Source: Legionella sp. (GTDB lineage: Bacteria > Pseudomonadota > Gammaproteobacteria > Legionellales > Legionellaceae). Taken from it: a stretch of 53,819 bases of DNA. The notes beneath the pieces were generated by a model. It was not told the origin of the DNA, did no database searches, and saw nothing but the letters and a program-made list of their open reading frames with translations. The translations under genes and the position numbers were made by a program. The stretch lies in the NCBI GenBank assembly GCA_013697625.1, contig JACCWN010000110.1, positions 1-53,819 on the forward strand, read 5' to 3'. Shown one piece after another: positions 22,801-29,214 of the stretch. The stretch's first letter is position 1; the number at the start of each line of letters is the position of its first letter.

Positions 22801-23830
22801 GATCCCCTAAAGACGTGCCTGTACCATGTGCTTCTACGTAGCTAATTTGTTCTGCTGTAATACCTGCAGACAGCAAAGCATTCTGGATAACTTCACATTG
22901 GGCTTCGACACTGGGGGCAGTGAGCGATGACGTTCTTCCCGAGTGATTCACGGCACTTCCTTTAATTACAGCATGAATTCTATGCCCTTGCTCTATTGCG
23001 GTTTTTAATGTTGTTACTAATACAATCGCTATTCCTTCTCCTGGAACATAGCCATTTGCATCTTTATCAAAGGCATAACATTGTCCTGTAGGGCTAAGCA
23101 TTCTAGATTTAGAAAAAGCAATGTATTTCATCGGATGGCAAATGGTATTCACACCTCCAATAAAAGCATAGTCACTTTCCTCAAGGAGTAAGCTTTGCCG
23201 AGCTTCGTGAATCGCTACTAGAGAAGAAGAACAGGCAGTATCAATGGATTTACTGATCCCCGTGAATCCAAAAAAATGGGATATTCGATTGGCTAAAATG
23301 CATTCATAATTACCTAAACAAGCATAACTATCTATCTTTCCAAGAGATGCCATGCGTTCTTGATAATCTGTAGACATCACACCTACAAAAATGCTGGTTT
23401 TTTTCTGTTGAAGTTTCTGCAGGTTTATGCCTGCATCTTCGATGCAACGATAAGCTTCTTGCAACAATAAACGTTGTTGTGGATCCATGGCCACGGCTTC
23501 ACGTGGTGATATAGAAAAAAAAGAAGGATCAAAACCATATATATCATCAATGAGTCCAGCCCATTTACTGTTACTTTTATTGTCTTCATCAAAGTCTGTG
23601 GAATAATACTTTTCAGGATCCCATCTATCCTTGTTGATCTCAGAGATGCTATTGAGGCCGTTTTTTAAATTTTCCCAGTAGGTTGAATAATCTTTTGCCC
23701 CTGCAAAACGGCAAGCCATACCTATAATTGCCATATCCATATTTGAATCTGGTAACAACCCTTCTCGCTTATGTTTAATTTGATTCCTGTGAAATGCCAG
23801 TTTATCCACAAAACGATTTTTAAAACCCAT
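10823..23830 (-). CDS. Trans-AT polyketide synthase, first giant subunit
   Basis: A 13-kb ORF open to 23836. I prefer the ATG at 23830 because GGAG sits 7 nt before it and only 1 nt before the ATG at 23836. Residues here are counted from 23836. Module 1: KS1 (C202, H337, H375), a degenerate AT-like region (about 570-910, GERVG at 635-639 in place of GHSLG), DH (H995, Asn999 in the usual Gly place, P1004; D1168 in LLDAALQ), KR (Tyr1631) and ACP (S1782). Module 2: KS2 (C2035, H2170, H2210) and ACP (S2558), with no reductive domain. Module 3: KS3 (C2858, H2993), KR (Tyr3663) and ACP (S3807). Module 4: KS4 only, with C4056 and H4229 kept but Asn4191 in place of the HGTGT histidine, so probably non-elongating. 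The next gene begins with the missing DH and ACP. KS-linker ends of the LPTYPF type recur. There is no loading domain before KS1. Confidence 0.96.
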   Translation of the reverse strand: MGFKNRFVDKLAFHRNQIKHKREGLLPDSNMDMAIIGMACRFAGAKDYSTYWENLKNGLNSISEINKDRWDPEKYYSTDFDEDNKSNSKWAGLIDDIYGFDPSFFSISPREAVAMDPQQRLLLQEAYRCIEDAGINLQKLQQKKTSIFVGVMSTDYQERMASLGKIDSYACLGNYECILANRISHFFGFTGISKSIDTACSSSLVAIHEARQSLLLEESDYAFIGGVNTICHPMKYIAFSKSRMLSPTGQCYAFDKDANGYVPGEGIAIVLVTTLKTAIEQGHRIHAVIKGSAVNHSGRTSSLTAPSVEAQCEVIQNALLSAGITAEQISYVEAHGTGTSLGDPIEIEGLTRAFNTPKKQYCYLGSVKTNIGHCEAAAGLAGLIKTVLMMQHEALVPTLNIRYENPLIDFQNSPFQLVRQSKPWSKSQDEIRYAGISSFGFGGVNAHVVLQESLGYKKDKKNTPVAHTLFPILYSAADKDGLENMCSNWEKYVTGEQFQQQSLADISYTLMHGRTEFKHRFAMLIDSKQEFEQVLRQAKLIQPHTSGKSHLIIGEIAGINHAIFQKLLQTYKPFNKTYSHLCNLLIQVGGKKYLKRWAKESKNSNKLLNQFIVLYSIGKLCVDHACSLQSISGERVGQLVGAVLSGWIELKEALLWLCNPKKIKNLNFKQPTLPIYDGYLGLLLNPHIVSPEYIQCLHGNALEEGNRSLGLLEQLFKQAQQLNENQYTFKGYLEKWQNAIELHPIHWHHCFNKESSYPILLVIILSSCIKKLFLKWQLKETILENRPSLTKIIELLQDELLSYDDVITLFTQLDAQPYQNISQRINDKLTKKNEPALYARHQIQEAVINTDPTGWLNHLGQVQLADKDIHTLLNYSLDSQIISIGHINYPDIMSVNTIEENEFTQSLLSLWENGLLDRIHQLFDKQDRQLVTLPNYPFAKERYLIPSHVHQNDAWTQFDSPCLHPLLDKNSSDASKTCFKTKLHKDAFYLRDHVINNSAILPAAVTLELARVAGQISIESGHVLSLENVIWGQPILADDNKSIQIALTPEGLKIAFEVSSASDDINTPLVQVQGYVIVGEDKESLTGVTYAHESVNTIASRCSEEMAHAELYSNLKAMGFNYGHSLRSIEWLKLGKNEALSKLELAEVNISDPDRTKYVLHPALLDAALQSMVSLELTTVNQGTPLPFSVERVEILDAIPNSCYVHVRRSFSGSQFVRYDAEILGAEGEIHVRIKGLALRYMQVPIVEMPSIQLYQHDWEVAAVEEIHRSKIRHLLIFANDSAELINQLKTNEPAIQIIQVNVGEAYQQISSEHYLIRPGKQADYEQLLKDLNLSYPNIIWNHMVNVWSEPTIDNLQPMNQHLAKNYYHLLALTQVMSARKFPTIHLLHIYNEEEHRLIVDEMNLGFVKTVNKENPNYFYQLVRLGKEFQNPPALATIIEQEFNQREQIHIHYDKGNRLVSLLRPIALEKSDIHSNLKQSGIYLITGGLGGLGLVFARYLAEHYKAKLVLTGRTPLDMNRQKLIDSITQFGAEVLYLAGDITQAYDVDALIKKAEETFGKLNGIIHAAGYVSDAFIVKQTEGEAQAMFDPKVLGIMNLDEYSKDNKELDYFISFSSIVSLLGNIGQSAYASANAFLDEFCKYRNQLVAQGKRHGRSISINWPLWAEGGMGHDEETQKTLCAAFGVELLTNEAGLEAFSQIMQSKVTQAMPIFANQDLFQSRLRQSNHVKPTYKKTQQACDPESWRQQARDHLKHVIASGLQLSPERLHEDKAFEQYGIDSILSMSLTSILEKEYGPLPKTLFFEYQNLATLTDYFLENHSEKCEALVAKGNPSVNQLNENKVEANGPFHFEAKAHSNSPPAHAVTDVAIIGMAGRYPMANNPAELWNNLKAAKDCVIEIPRERWDYNQYYNPDKKKPGISYSKWGGFIEDFDKFDPLFFNISPREAELMDPQERLFLEVAWQTLEDAGYSLQAAGTSIGVYVGVMYGQYQLYGVEEMLKGNTSITNSFYSSIANRVSYYLNSHGPSMAIDTMCSSSLTSIHLACESINRGECDIALAGGVNISSHPNKYLLLSQGQFLSTDGKCRSFGEGGDGYVPGEGVGAVLLKPLSKAVADRDHIYGVIKGNSINHGGKTNGYTVPNPVAQAELIKTALEKANINPRTISYLEAHGTGTSLGDPIELRGLAKAFAAYGKSNQFCAIGSVKSNVGHLESAAGIVAITKVLLQLQHQQLAPSLHSEIINSNCDFIDSPFYIQRELGIWDRPIIDEQGRQVVYPRRAGISSFGAGGSNAHCIIEEAPELPAIVATIKPYYLVTLSAQTQEALKQRQMDLLAWIGDIEGNNKHTIADISYTLNYGREHYNFRLAIVIQNIDSLQQQLVLALEAIKSDCIFTGVVNLEESRNDKTLVLDIINKLKAQTLQNPETYFENIKSLSEQYVQGATINWKLFYRGEVNHRLSLPTYPFSKKRYWVRSNKLELILKETEKLKPLTLKNIYSTQVPVDLTENRLPKLDTPKEQLMVVADTSQTDNQLITIFKQVLFLEDSDIDVNHNFNHYGVDSILGVEIINKINKTFNLKLQATVIYNYPTIKTLSKYLISILDNNEKATLNVSIPTRQAFQPESSQQPQLTIQETLISPSPQETRKKSHSEAYKQGTIPSTSKISLSNLSTIEDTYTENEIATPPRPQKLVETIAIVGASIELPQIDSLPTFWEHLAAGSNLVSEVPVNRWALKDFYDPNPQAKHRSISKWGGFITNVDEFDPSFFNISPIEAEYMDPQQRLFLKHCFNALEDAGYSTESLNGSRCGIYVGLMNQDYNQLLAQNNREIGHYSVTGNAPSILAGRVAYYLNINGPVITMDTACSSSLVAMHLAIKTLLDGEADAMLVGGVTLWLAQSSYIGMSQSEMLSADGLCKTFDNKADGFVPGEGLGVVLLKRLSDAERDGDHIYAVIKGSGVNQDGYTNGITAPNGLSQAQLEKEIYRRYQIDVNNISYIETHGTGTKLGDPIEISALIDSFSEFTADTQFCGLGSVKTNVGHTGAAAGIVGVIKTLLCLQHQKLVPSLHFETPNEHIPFSNSPFYVNTELKAWKPIQDKPRMAAISSFGFSGTNAHLVIEEYPSNTSLKECKPYYLVTLSAKTEEAFKQKIIDVIAWLKDQTPNEVSLESISYTLNIGRNHYNHRGSWVVADIKSLQQELLLSFENKSSECGFKGIITKDQKHDDDAIYQKVLEGTFNELELGLNPDPKHYRNNLRVLANLYIKGYSIDWQLLHQKETKRRISLPTYPFAKESYWISPLKNHAVREQLFLQKEWIENASVDSSGISSFIVVYDIKSEKLAQQLVNKNQNILLINTENALNLHQNDLSLYEGWIDISSQDSSNNQDNWIGLLQLYLESRKPLTTRLLQVTQGVESLQNANIHLRGAEKIGLYRMLQNEYSWVTSKHLDLDPKIIDEQKLSNIILNELACIGGEQEICYRDNGRFYSQLKPFVPKFNKTNFQFTAQEVLLVTGGTKGIGLLCAKHCILKYGLKKIVLTGRELFPPKSEWQVTRKLSKSLQDKIKNIKELESLGVHVEVLSLRLDDLQEVSHALAKITMSMGPIVGIIHAAGVIDSQANAFIQKSVETIHSVLSPKIKGLKHLLDVVDVRLLKCVILCSSVSAIIPSLAIGYSDYAMANAYMDYYAMAHNAQFPIVSIQWPSWKETGFGEVTSHAYQQSGLLSITNEEALAFLDIILMNLNHCLVMPLIVNAAQFDTEQLLKIHTATTDNGLGSLNNKHSSSLQDPIQNWLLTLFEQELKMKQGTLDKDKAFTDLGMDSIFLTQILRKINHALLLDLSVSIFFERSSIVHLSEWLVAQYPEQISLFLENETTRRHIGSVDNCFTEPKSREWTKVGVALNNQQASVKNSPTTLNEDIAVIGMSCQFAGGGSLDDYWDILSQGNCAITPVPMDCWGVKTNYYAGLIDKIYEFDADFFKIGRGDIQAMDPQAILLLKESLKTIYHSGYTLQEVNGQKTGVYIGGRSNHAVGHKMLEKTRNPIMVLGQNYLSANISQFFNFQGPSLVIDTACSSALVGMNMAIEALLANKIQSALVGGVSVLTSPFAHQIFERRNLLQEDGQFHILDKRASGIVLGEGAGMVYLKSLSRAQLDGDTIYAVIAGISINNDGKTIGPAAPNIEAQKEVMREALIQSGIQPKDIQYIDVNGSGSELTDLLEIKAIEAIYRDEVASPCYLGSMKPNIGHPLCAQGIASFIKVTLMLYHQKMVPFLSGHQPMKHHQLDPDKFRFARELKSEAMRYAALNSFADGGTNAHVILKQYQNNSRLINHTPKPIPAMNLVDIRTFESAEQEEA

Positions 23831-23836
23831 ATACAT

Positions 23837-24118
23837 ACTCCATTGTTACTATGATACTTCTTGTAATTACGATAACCGAAGGTGCCGTCTCCGGTAACCA
23901 GAGGTCCACCCATAGGTGTCCTCAAAGTCAGCTTGGTGGATGGTCCCGGGTGCGTATTTGAAGACCCAGGACTATGATGCTATGGCATGGTGGTCTGGTG
24001 GTAAACAATTAGGATTAACGCATTAATTCAAATACAGTTATGTTTATGCTGATACATTTTCTGCTCTTCAACAAATAAGGGCTTTTTTCATAATGCATAA
24101 GTATGAAATTTACCAACA
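23837..24118 (-). other. GC-richer leader/intergenic stretch upstream of the PKS genes
   Basis: About 280 bp between the dehydrogenase gene and the PKS start. Positions about 23880-24005 are clearly richer in G and C than both flanks and contain short inverted repeats (for example TCCACC near 23907 against GGTGGA near 23937, and CTCTGGTTACCGGAG around 23895). Short protein-like stretches are open on both strands. One on the plus strand ends at a stop near 24023 (reading ...MVPGAYLKTQDYDAMAWW...), and one on the minus strand reads through GDGTFGYRNYKKYH. Neither is a gene I recognise. It may be a decayed gene end, a structured mRNA leader, or both. The PKS ribosome binding site GGAG lies at its left end. 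Confidence 0.35.
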
Positions 24119-24952
24119 TCATTCAAAATACCTATTTCTAATGTTTTGATTACCATAGGCATCTCTAGCCGCACTAGTGAGCGCTGATGTTTGATTATTT
24201 TCACTCTGACTTTCTACGATATACCCTAAATCTTTATGTACTAAATCAAGTGGAAATAAGCCATTACCATGGGCTCCAACTGGTTCCATAAGGGTATTAA
24301 TTAACTCCGTTACCGCGGCTGTAAATGGTAAATTTTGAAATAAATTGATCATCTCGGCAGTTAAATCATAGCTCTTTAAAAATTGTAATAACTCTGTTTG
24401 TAAAAGTATTTGAGTAGACACGGAGGCAGTAACCGCAAGTTTAAGAGCACTTGTTTGCTGATCATTACCGACGTGCAGCACCATTTTGCTCATCAAAGCC
24501 AATATCGGTTGAGCTATCTCTAATGTTTTTAGATCGCCACCAACTAAAAACAGTAATTCTTTATTCTCAGCATCTTTATAGGTGCCAATCACTGGAGCCG
24601 TAAGAAATAATGCCTTCGAATTGTTGGATACATACTTTCTAAGGTGATCTGCATGAGCTGGTGTTACTGTGCTGCATTCAATTGCAATGGCCCCTTCTTT
24701 TAACCCTGCCACTATGCCATTTTCATCTTCCCATACAGCACGTGATGCTTCATTATTGGTAACAATACAAAAAACCATGTCTGCATTTTTAACTGCTTCT
24801 TTCGGAGTAGCTGTCGATTCTGCACCCAGCTCCACAAGTGATTTAGCATGAGCAGCGGTTCTATTATATACTTTTAATGTGTGACCCGACTGAATCAAAT
24901 GCCTTGCCATTGGAATTCCCATAGCACCTGTACCAATCCAAGCTATATTCAT
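24119..24952 (-). CDS. NAD(P)-dependent beta-hydroxyacid dehydrogenase (3-hydroxyisobutyrate dehydrogenase family)
   Basis: The 277-residue protein opens with a Rossmann fold carrying the family signature GTGAMGIPMARHL at residues 7-19, followed by VYNRT, whose arginine suggests NADP preference. A conserved lysine is seen in the ALKLAV segment, at the place of the family's catalytic Lys, although the Asn that usually follows four residues later is not evident. Length is close to the usual 290. Family members oxidise or reduce short beta-hydroxyacids or glyoxylate/succinic semialdehyde. Its position between the MATE-like gene (29-bp gap) and the PKS, on the same strand, suggests a supply or tailoring role, but the substrate cannot be read from sequence. 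AAGGG lies upstream of the ATG. Confidence 0.8.
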   Translation of the reverse strand: MNIAWIGTGAMGIPMARHLIQSGHTLKVYNRTAAHAKSLVELGAESTATPKEAVKNADMVFCIVTNNEASRAVWEDENGIVAGLKEGAIAIECSTVTPAHADHLRKYVSNNSKALFLTAPVIGTYKDAENKELLFLVGGDLKTLEIAQPILALMSKMVLHVGNDQQTSALKLAVTASVSTQILLQTELLQFLKSYDLTAEMINLFQNLPFTAAVTELINTLMEPVGAHGNGLFPLDLVHKDLGYIVESQSENNQTSALTSAARDAYGNQNIRNRYFE

Positions 24953-24981
24953 GATTGTAGTCCCTTTAGTTATTTCGAAAA

Positions 24982-27153
24982 TTATACTAATTTCATTTCT
25001 GGTTTCATCAACTCACTAGCACTAGGTATTAAGGGAGATTCAAGAGAATTATCCACTCTAGATCTAGACCTTGGCGATCTTAGTCCAAAGCGATCAATTA
25101 ATTTTGCAGTACCTAGACTTTTCCCAGTAGGCGATTTGGAAGGTAAGGGTGAAACCTGATAATAATCTATTGTAGTTAAATCCTCCCCCTTAGGCATTAG
25201 TTTTTCTAAAAGTTCATTAAGATAATAATTTGCAATCGGTGTAAAAACACAAGCTGTTACCAACAAAAATAGGATGCCGTTTGCTGTTTCCAAGCCCTCT
25301 GCCCCCATATCTAGCGAAATACTTAATAAATAGGCTAAACCTGTCATCAACCCAAAATTACCTATATTAGGAACAATAGTGGTAACAGCCAAATGCTTAC
25401 CAGCATTGAATTCTGCCATGTAGGTTTGTCGGAAATCATCAAAAAATTGTCCTGCTCCTGAGATCAAGAAGGTATCTCTTATGGTTCTCTCAAGGTCAGG
25501 ATATTGAGCATAATATTCAACTTTCACAAAAACTGAAGCCAGTTGCTGTGGAATGGTAGCGTATAGCACGAACCAAAGACCAGAATGTATGGTGGTAAGT
25601 ATGAAGCCAGCATGCCTTAACATTTTTATATTGTTTACAACCGCGAGACTTTGCTCCTTTGAAGCTCTTAATTTGCCATCTAAAACCAGTTTTATTGAGC
25701 CCATTTGGTTACCCATTAAACCTGTTAATGCTAATGAAACTGAATTTATTCCTACCCTTCCAAAAGCCAATCTATACGACTCTATGATATCTTCAGTGAT
25801 TAGCGCGACAGGACCAAGGATACTTGCTATAAGCGCCAAGCCGAATGTGCCAAATACATCTGCATTTCTTTGAAAGAAAATAGGGATTCCTTCTTTTATA
25901 TTTTGTAGTAATTCACCTAACACCCCACTATGACCGTCAAACAGTTTATAAGTCTTTCGAGAATCACTGCATCCTAGGTATGCGAATAACAACCCTGCTA
26001 ATAGCCAAGATTGTATCGTTAGGCCATAGGCGTAACCCTCTTTCTCATGATTTTCCAATCCAAATTTATTATTAGTAAAGCCGTAGACCGATAAAGCGCC
26101 TATGGTTGAAGCCAATGTGCTCATCAACAAAACAGGCAGAGGTTTTTTGAATGCTATGAGAATCTTAATATTGCAATCCATAAAAGCATAACCTACAAAG
26201 CCAGGAGCATATGCTCTGAAAACATCGCCTGAGGTACTAACCAAGTCGTCTGAAAGATTAAACCCTTTGAGTAATGGACCCACTGCAAAACTTGCTATTA
26301 AAGCATTCATAACCCCTAAAAGCGCGGCAAATGCCCAACCGGCTTGAACAATTTTCCCTATGCTCTCAGGCTCCCTGGTCATAGCACGGGAAATATTAAT
26401 CAGATTGGATTGCAGCGGCGTTGATGTTAGAGCCCATAATACACGCTGTAATGTTAAGACGATTACACTGGTTAGTAGGGTGTCTGCATTGTGCTTACCG
26501 TAAAGTGAGAGACTGACCAAGCTACTTGCTGTAAAGGTCGTCATGGCCAACCAAAGAGGAATGGCTTGCTTAGTTGCTATTAGAGTTGCAGCTTTTAGCG
26601 AAGGAAAGGCCTTGAACTTTAGAGCAAGGCCTTGTTCAAGACGGGTATCAGGATCCTCGCTGTCCCTTATCAGCTCTTGTAATTGAGGGGATATGGACTT
26701 AATACTTTGTAATATATTTATCACAACATGAACTTGTGATGTATCTTTTAACTCAAAGTGTATGCGAGTATACCTTGTGGTTAATCTGTCAGTTACAGCT
26801 GACAGAAAGGAGTAAAGATAATCCTGTTTGGATAAGGTGAGACCAGAAATCAGACAGGAACTGGCAGCATCCATTTGAGTAAGAGAAATAAAAGCAAACT
26901 CTTGATGCGGCAATGGCAAAATAAGCAGTTTATTTATAGGCGATTTTGCATGTATCAAACTTGCAGCGAGGATTTTATATACACTCTCTTCTAATATATC
27001 CGCCTCATATATAATCGCGTCACTCTCCGTTTTTTTATCTGAATCTTCTAATATGAGGCACTCAAAATTATTAAGATTTCCGCAGATATTTGTCAGAATC
27101 AGTTGTAACTCATGTGCAGTAAAATGGTTTGCATAAACTCTGGGCATCATCAT
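24982..27153 (-). CDS. MATE-like multi-pass membrane transporter with N-terminal soluble domain
   Basis: This 723-residue protein has two parts. Residues about 1-190 are soluble-looking with many charged residues. About 190-660 contain a dozen or so hydrophobic segments in two halves, the second starting near a GIPIFFQRNADVFGTFGLAL stretch. That layout, and the amphipathic start of the second half, resemble MATE-family exporters. The last 60 residues are a polar, Ser/Pro/Arg-rich tail. Ordinary MATE proteins are about 450 residues, so the extra N-terminal domain is odd and unrecognised. It could export the polyketide, or it could be a Legionella-specific membrane protein with another job. Three ATG codons in a row (27153, 27150, 27147) follow AAGG; the last has the best spacing. 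It sits 29 bp upstream of the dehydrogenase gene, in the same direction. Confidence 0.65.
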   Translation of the reverse strand: MMMPRVYANHFTAHELQLILTNICGNLNNFECLILEDSDKKTESDAIIYEADILEESVYKILAASLIHAKSPINKLLILPLPHQEFAFISLTQMDAASSCLISGLTLSKQDYLYSFLSAVTDRLTTRYTRIHFELKDTSQVHVVINILQSIKSISPQLQELIRDSEDPDTRLEQGLALKFKAFPSLKAATLIATKQAIPLWLAMTTFTASSLVSLSLYGKHNADTLLTSVIVLTLQRVLWALTSTPLQSNLINISRAMTREPESIGKIVQAGWAFAALLGVMNALIASFAVGPLLKGFNLSDDLVSTSGDVFRAYAPGFVGYAFMDCNIKILIAFKKPLPVLLMSTLASTIGALSVYGFTNNKFGLENHEKEGYAYGLTIQSWLLAGLLFAYLGCSDSRKTYKLFDGHSGVLGELLQNIKEGIPIFFQRNADVFGTFGLALIASILGPVALITEDIIESYRLAFGRVGINSVSLALTGLMGNQMGSIKLVLDGKLRASKEQSLAVVNNIKMLRHAGFILTTIHSGLWFVLYATIPQQLASVFVKVEYYAQYPDLERTIRDTFLISGAGQFFDDFRQTYMAEFNAGKHLAVTTIVPNIGNFGLMTGLAYLLSISLDMGAEGLETANGILFLLVTACVFTPIANYYLNELLEKLMPKGEDLTTIDYYQVSPLPSKSPTGKSLGTAKLIDRFGLRSPRSRSRVDNSLESPLIPSASELMKPEMKLV

Positions 27154-27260
27154 CCTTAATAAGATTTTGAACTATAAGCAATTAACCATCTACGAAGACA
27201 ATACATCATTTCGAGATTTCGTCTTGAGTTATCTTCGCAGATATTGTATACGATACTGAA

Positions 27261-28139
27261 TTAAGACATGCTAAATTGACTTTCAGGTAGGTACAAGGAA
27301 TTCATTTGCTGCTTGATGGTATCCAGTTCACGAACCACTCGCTCATAGACGTCTTTAGTGAGTGTAGGTTTGGGACCAAAGGGAGTATAGGTTTGATCAA
27401 GAACGGATAATGCAGTTAAGGCCTGTTCTTCTTGCTCAGAGATATTAAGAGACTTGGCCACTCCTACTATCCACTCTTTATCAGCTTTAGAAAATGGTTT
27501 ATCAAGCGATATCAATTGCACAGCAATATACAAAGCTGATCGTTTCAAAATGGAACTCTCATCCTCAGATTTACATAAGTGGTCAATTGCGATACCTATA
27601 AGCCGAATTTCTGCCAAAGTAGATTTTTTTTTGTCGGTTGGATACTCTTTTGTAATTACTCCGAGTTGAGCTGTTGCACTCGGGTTGTCTGCACTGCCAT
27701 CAACCGGTGCGCCACTATACATTCTAACATAGGGTATGCATAGGTTGCGTTGCGTTTCACATAAGCCATTTTGAGCGGAGCATGCCATAATCAATTTACA
27801 AAAAAACTCGGACTCACGAACCAATGCATCACCAGTAAGAGATGATTGAGTTACCTTATTTCTGAATTTAAATATCTCCTTAAGTGCATTCATTCTAGCG
27901 CCAATATCAGCAGTATAATTTAAAGCTTTAGTAGAAAATAGTGTCTGACCTCTACCAAAACTAGCCGCCTGACTAAAAGTGAAAGACGCTCCTGTATTTC
28001 CAACACCAAAACCACTGGTTTGAGAAGGCCTCATCAGTCTTAAGGTAGATTCGACTTGTGTGGAAGCAAGTGTAGAAACTGGTCGCATAGCTTGGGTACT
28101 TAAACGTACTCCTTTTATCAATTGATTTTTCAGCATCAT
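27261..28139 (-). CDS. Hypothetical protein with mitochondrial-presequence-like N-terminus
   Basis: The family of this 292-residue protein is not recognised. Its first 29 residues contain Lys4, Lys9, Arg12 and Arg19, many Ser/Thr and hydrophobic residues, and no acidic residue before Glu30, the composition of a cleavable mitochondrial targeting peptide. The next 60 residues are also Ser/Thr/Gly-rich with Arg34, Arg37 and others. The C-terminal two thirds look like a soluble, helical domain, with a run TLAEIRLIGIAIDHLCKSED and a segment DKEWIVGVAKSLNISEQEEQ that is reminiscent of TerB-like helical proteins. AAGGA precedes the ATG pair. It lies just downstream of a mitochondrial carrier homologue on the same strand. 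Taken together, a secreted effector acting on host mitochondria is a reasonable guess, not shown. Confidence 0.6.
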   Translation of the reverse strand: MMLKNQLIKGVRLSTQAMRPVSTLASTQVESTLRLMRPSQTSGFGVGNTGASFTFSQAASFGRGQTLFSTKALNYTADIGARMNALKEIFKFRNKVTQSSLTGDALVRESEFFCKLIMACSAQNGLCETQRNLCIPYVRMYSGAPVDGSADNPSATAQLGVITKEYPTDKKKSTLAEIRLIGIAIDHLCKSEDESSILKRSALYIAVQLISLDKPFSKADKEWIVGVAKSLNISEQEEQALTALSVLDQTYTPFGPKPTLTKDVYERVVRELDTIKQQMNSLYLPESQFSMS

Positions 28140-28257
28140 ATTATTCCTTATAATTAAAACGCGTTTATTAAGTTCTTTTGACAGTTGTAACCTATGGCCT
28201 ATATACGCTCTTGCGAATTAATCCTGAGAGCGCCCCAAGGCCGTGGAGAGAAATCTC

Positions 28258-29079
28258 CTATCTTTTTCTAAAAGAATTCTGTGCAAATTCAGCAGCTGCA
28301 CCTGCGGCTGTAATGGTTGCAGTCAATCCTAGACCTCGGGGGATCAATCCTTTAAAAAAGCCTACTCTAAAACCTTCTGTCTGGTATAACTCCTTCACAC
28401 ATCGAGTGAGGCCATGCTTATTTCCTTGGGCATCACGTACGTCAGCATGTTTATGCTGCCATGTTTTGATTCTATCTAAAGGTTGTGTAATTACTGCAGT
28501 CGGTACTCCTGCAATTACGCCAGTCATTAATGTCGAAGCTAATTCATTATCAACATGTTTTTTTACATGGGGCTTTACTAGTGGGACAATGCCGTAATAG
28601 GCAAGAGTAAATAATCCTTCTCCCATAGCAGAGGTAGGTAACCCAACCATTATTTTTTGTGTGCCATGATTTGCCATGAGTGTCTTCAAGGATAGGAAAG
28701 GAGAAGCATATTTATGTTTATGTAATTGCGTTACTGATAAATTTAAGGTGTTTGAAATCAGTGCTGAACTTGCACCACCCAAAAAGGAAGATAGCATTCT
28801 TTGATTTGAAGAAACCGTAGTACCTGAAACAGCATTTTCAACTCTTGAAGCATTGAATATTTGAATTGCCGTAACTGGAACGATTACACCCAGAATTGTT
28901 GGATATCCTTTGTATAATATTCGTGGATCTAATGTGAAGGGTTCTCCACATTGATAACGCACCTTCAAGGTCATAAACGGCATGTAAACTGTAGCTGAAA
29001 CAAATCCTGTTGCCACACCAACCCCTATGCTTTCCAGTGGTTTGAGTTTTTGTTTCTTCTGTTGACTTTCTCCAGGCAT
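28258..29079 (-). CDS. Mitochondrial carrier family (SLC25-like) protein, candidate translocated effector
   Basis: This 273-residue protein has the tripartite organisation of mitochondrial carriers. A signature PFMTLKVRYQ occurs at 34-43 (Pro, Lys and Arg in the canonical PxDxxKxRxQ places, Asp changed to Thr). A degenerate second repeat starts near NLSVTQLHKHK. A clear third signature, QPLDRIKTWQ, starts near residue 199 and is followed by FFKGLIPRGLGL, the typical end of a repeat. Length is near the 300 usual for the family. Carriers are eukaryotic. In Legionella pneumophila one (LncP) is a Dot/Icm effector that moves nucleotides in host mitochondria. This protein is likely an analogous host-derived gene, but its substrate is unknown. 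AAGGAGAG lies 3 nt before the ATG. It lies between the hydratase and the presequence-like gene, all on the same strand. Confidence 0.85.
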   Translation of the reverse strand: MPGESQQKKQKLKPLESIGVGVATGFVSATVYMPFMTLKVRYQCGEPFTLDPRILYKGYPTILGVIVPVTAIQIFNASRVENAVSGTTVSSNQRMLSSFLGGASSALISNTLNLSVTQLHKHKYASPFLSLKTLMANHGTQKIMVGLPTSAMGEGLFTLAYYGIVPLVKPHVKKHVDNELASTLMTGVIAGVPTAVITQPLDRIKTWQHKHADVRDAQGNKHGLTRCVKELYQTEGFRVGFFKGLIPRGLGLTATITAAGAAAEFAQNSFRKR

Positions 29080-29214
29080 ATACTCTCCTTAGTTTTATAA
29101 ATAAATTCCTGGTCTCTAATTTGGCACTAGAGCAAGAATGGAGGCAATGGTAATTGTATCTATTTGAATAGTCAATGAATTCAATAATAATTAATACAAA
29201 TTTGGCAAGTCTAC

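Noticed and set aside
23722..23925. A minus-strand ORF of 67 codons overlapping the PKS1 start
   Set aside because: Its 3' half is an alternate frame of the PKS N-terminus. Only the upstream part (GDGTFGYRNYKKYH) is noteworthy and is treated in the intergenic entry.
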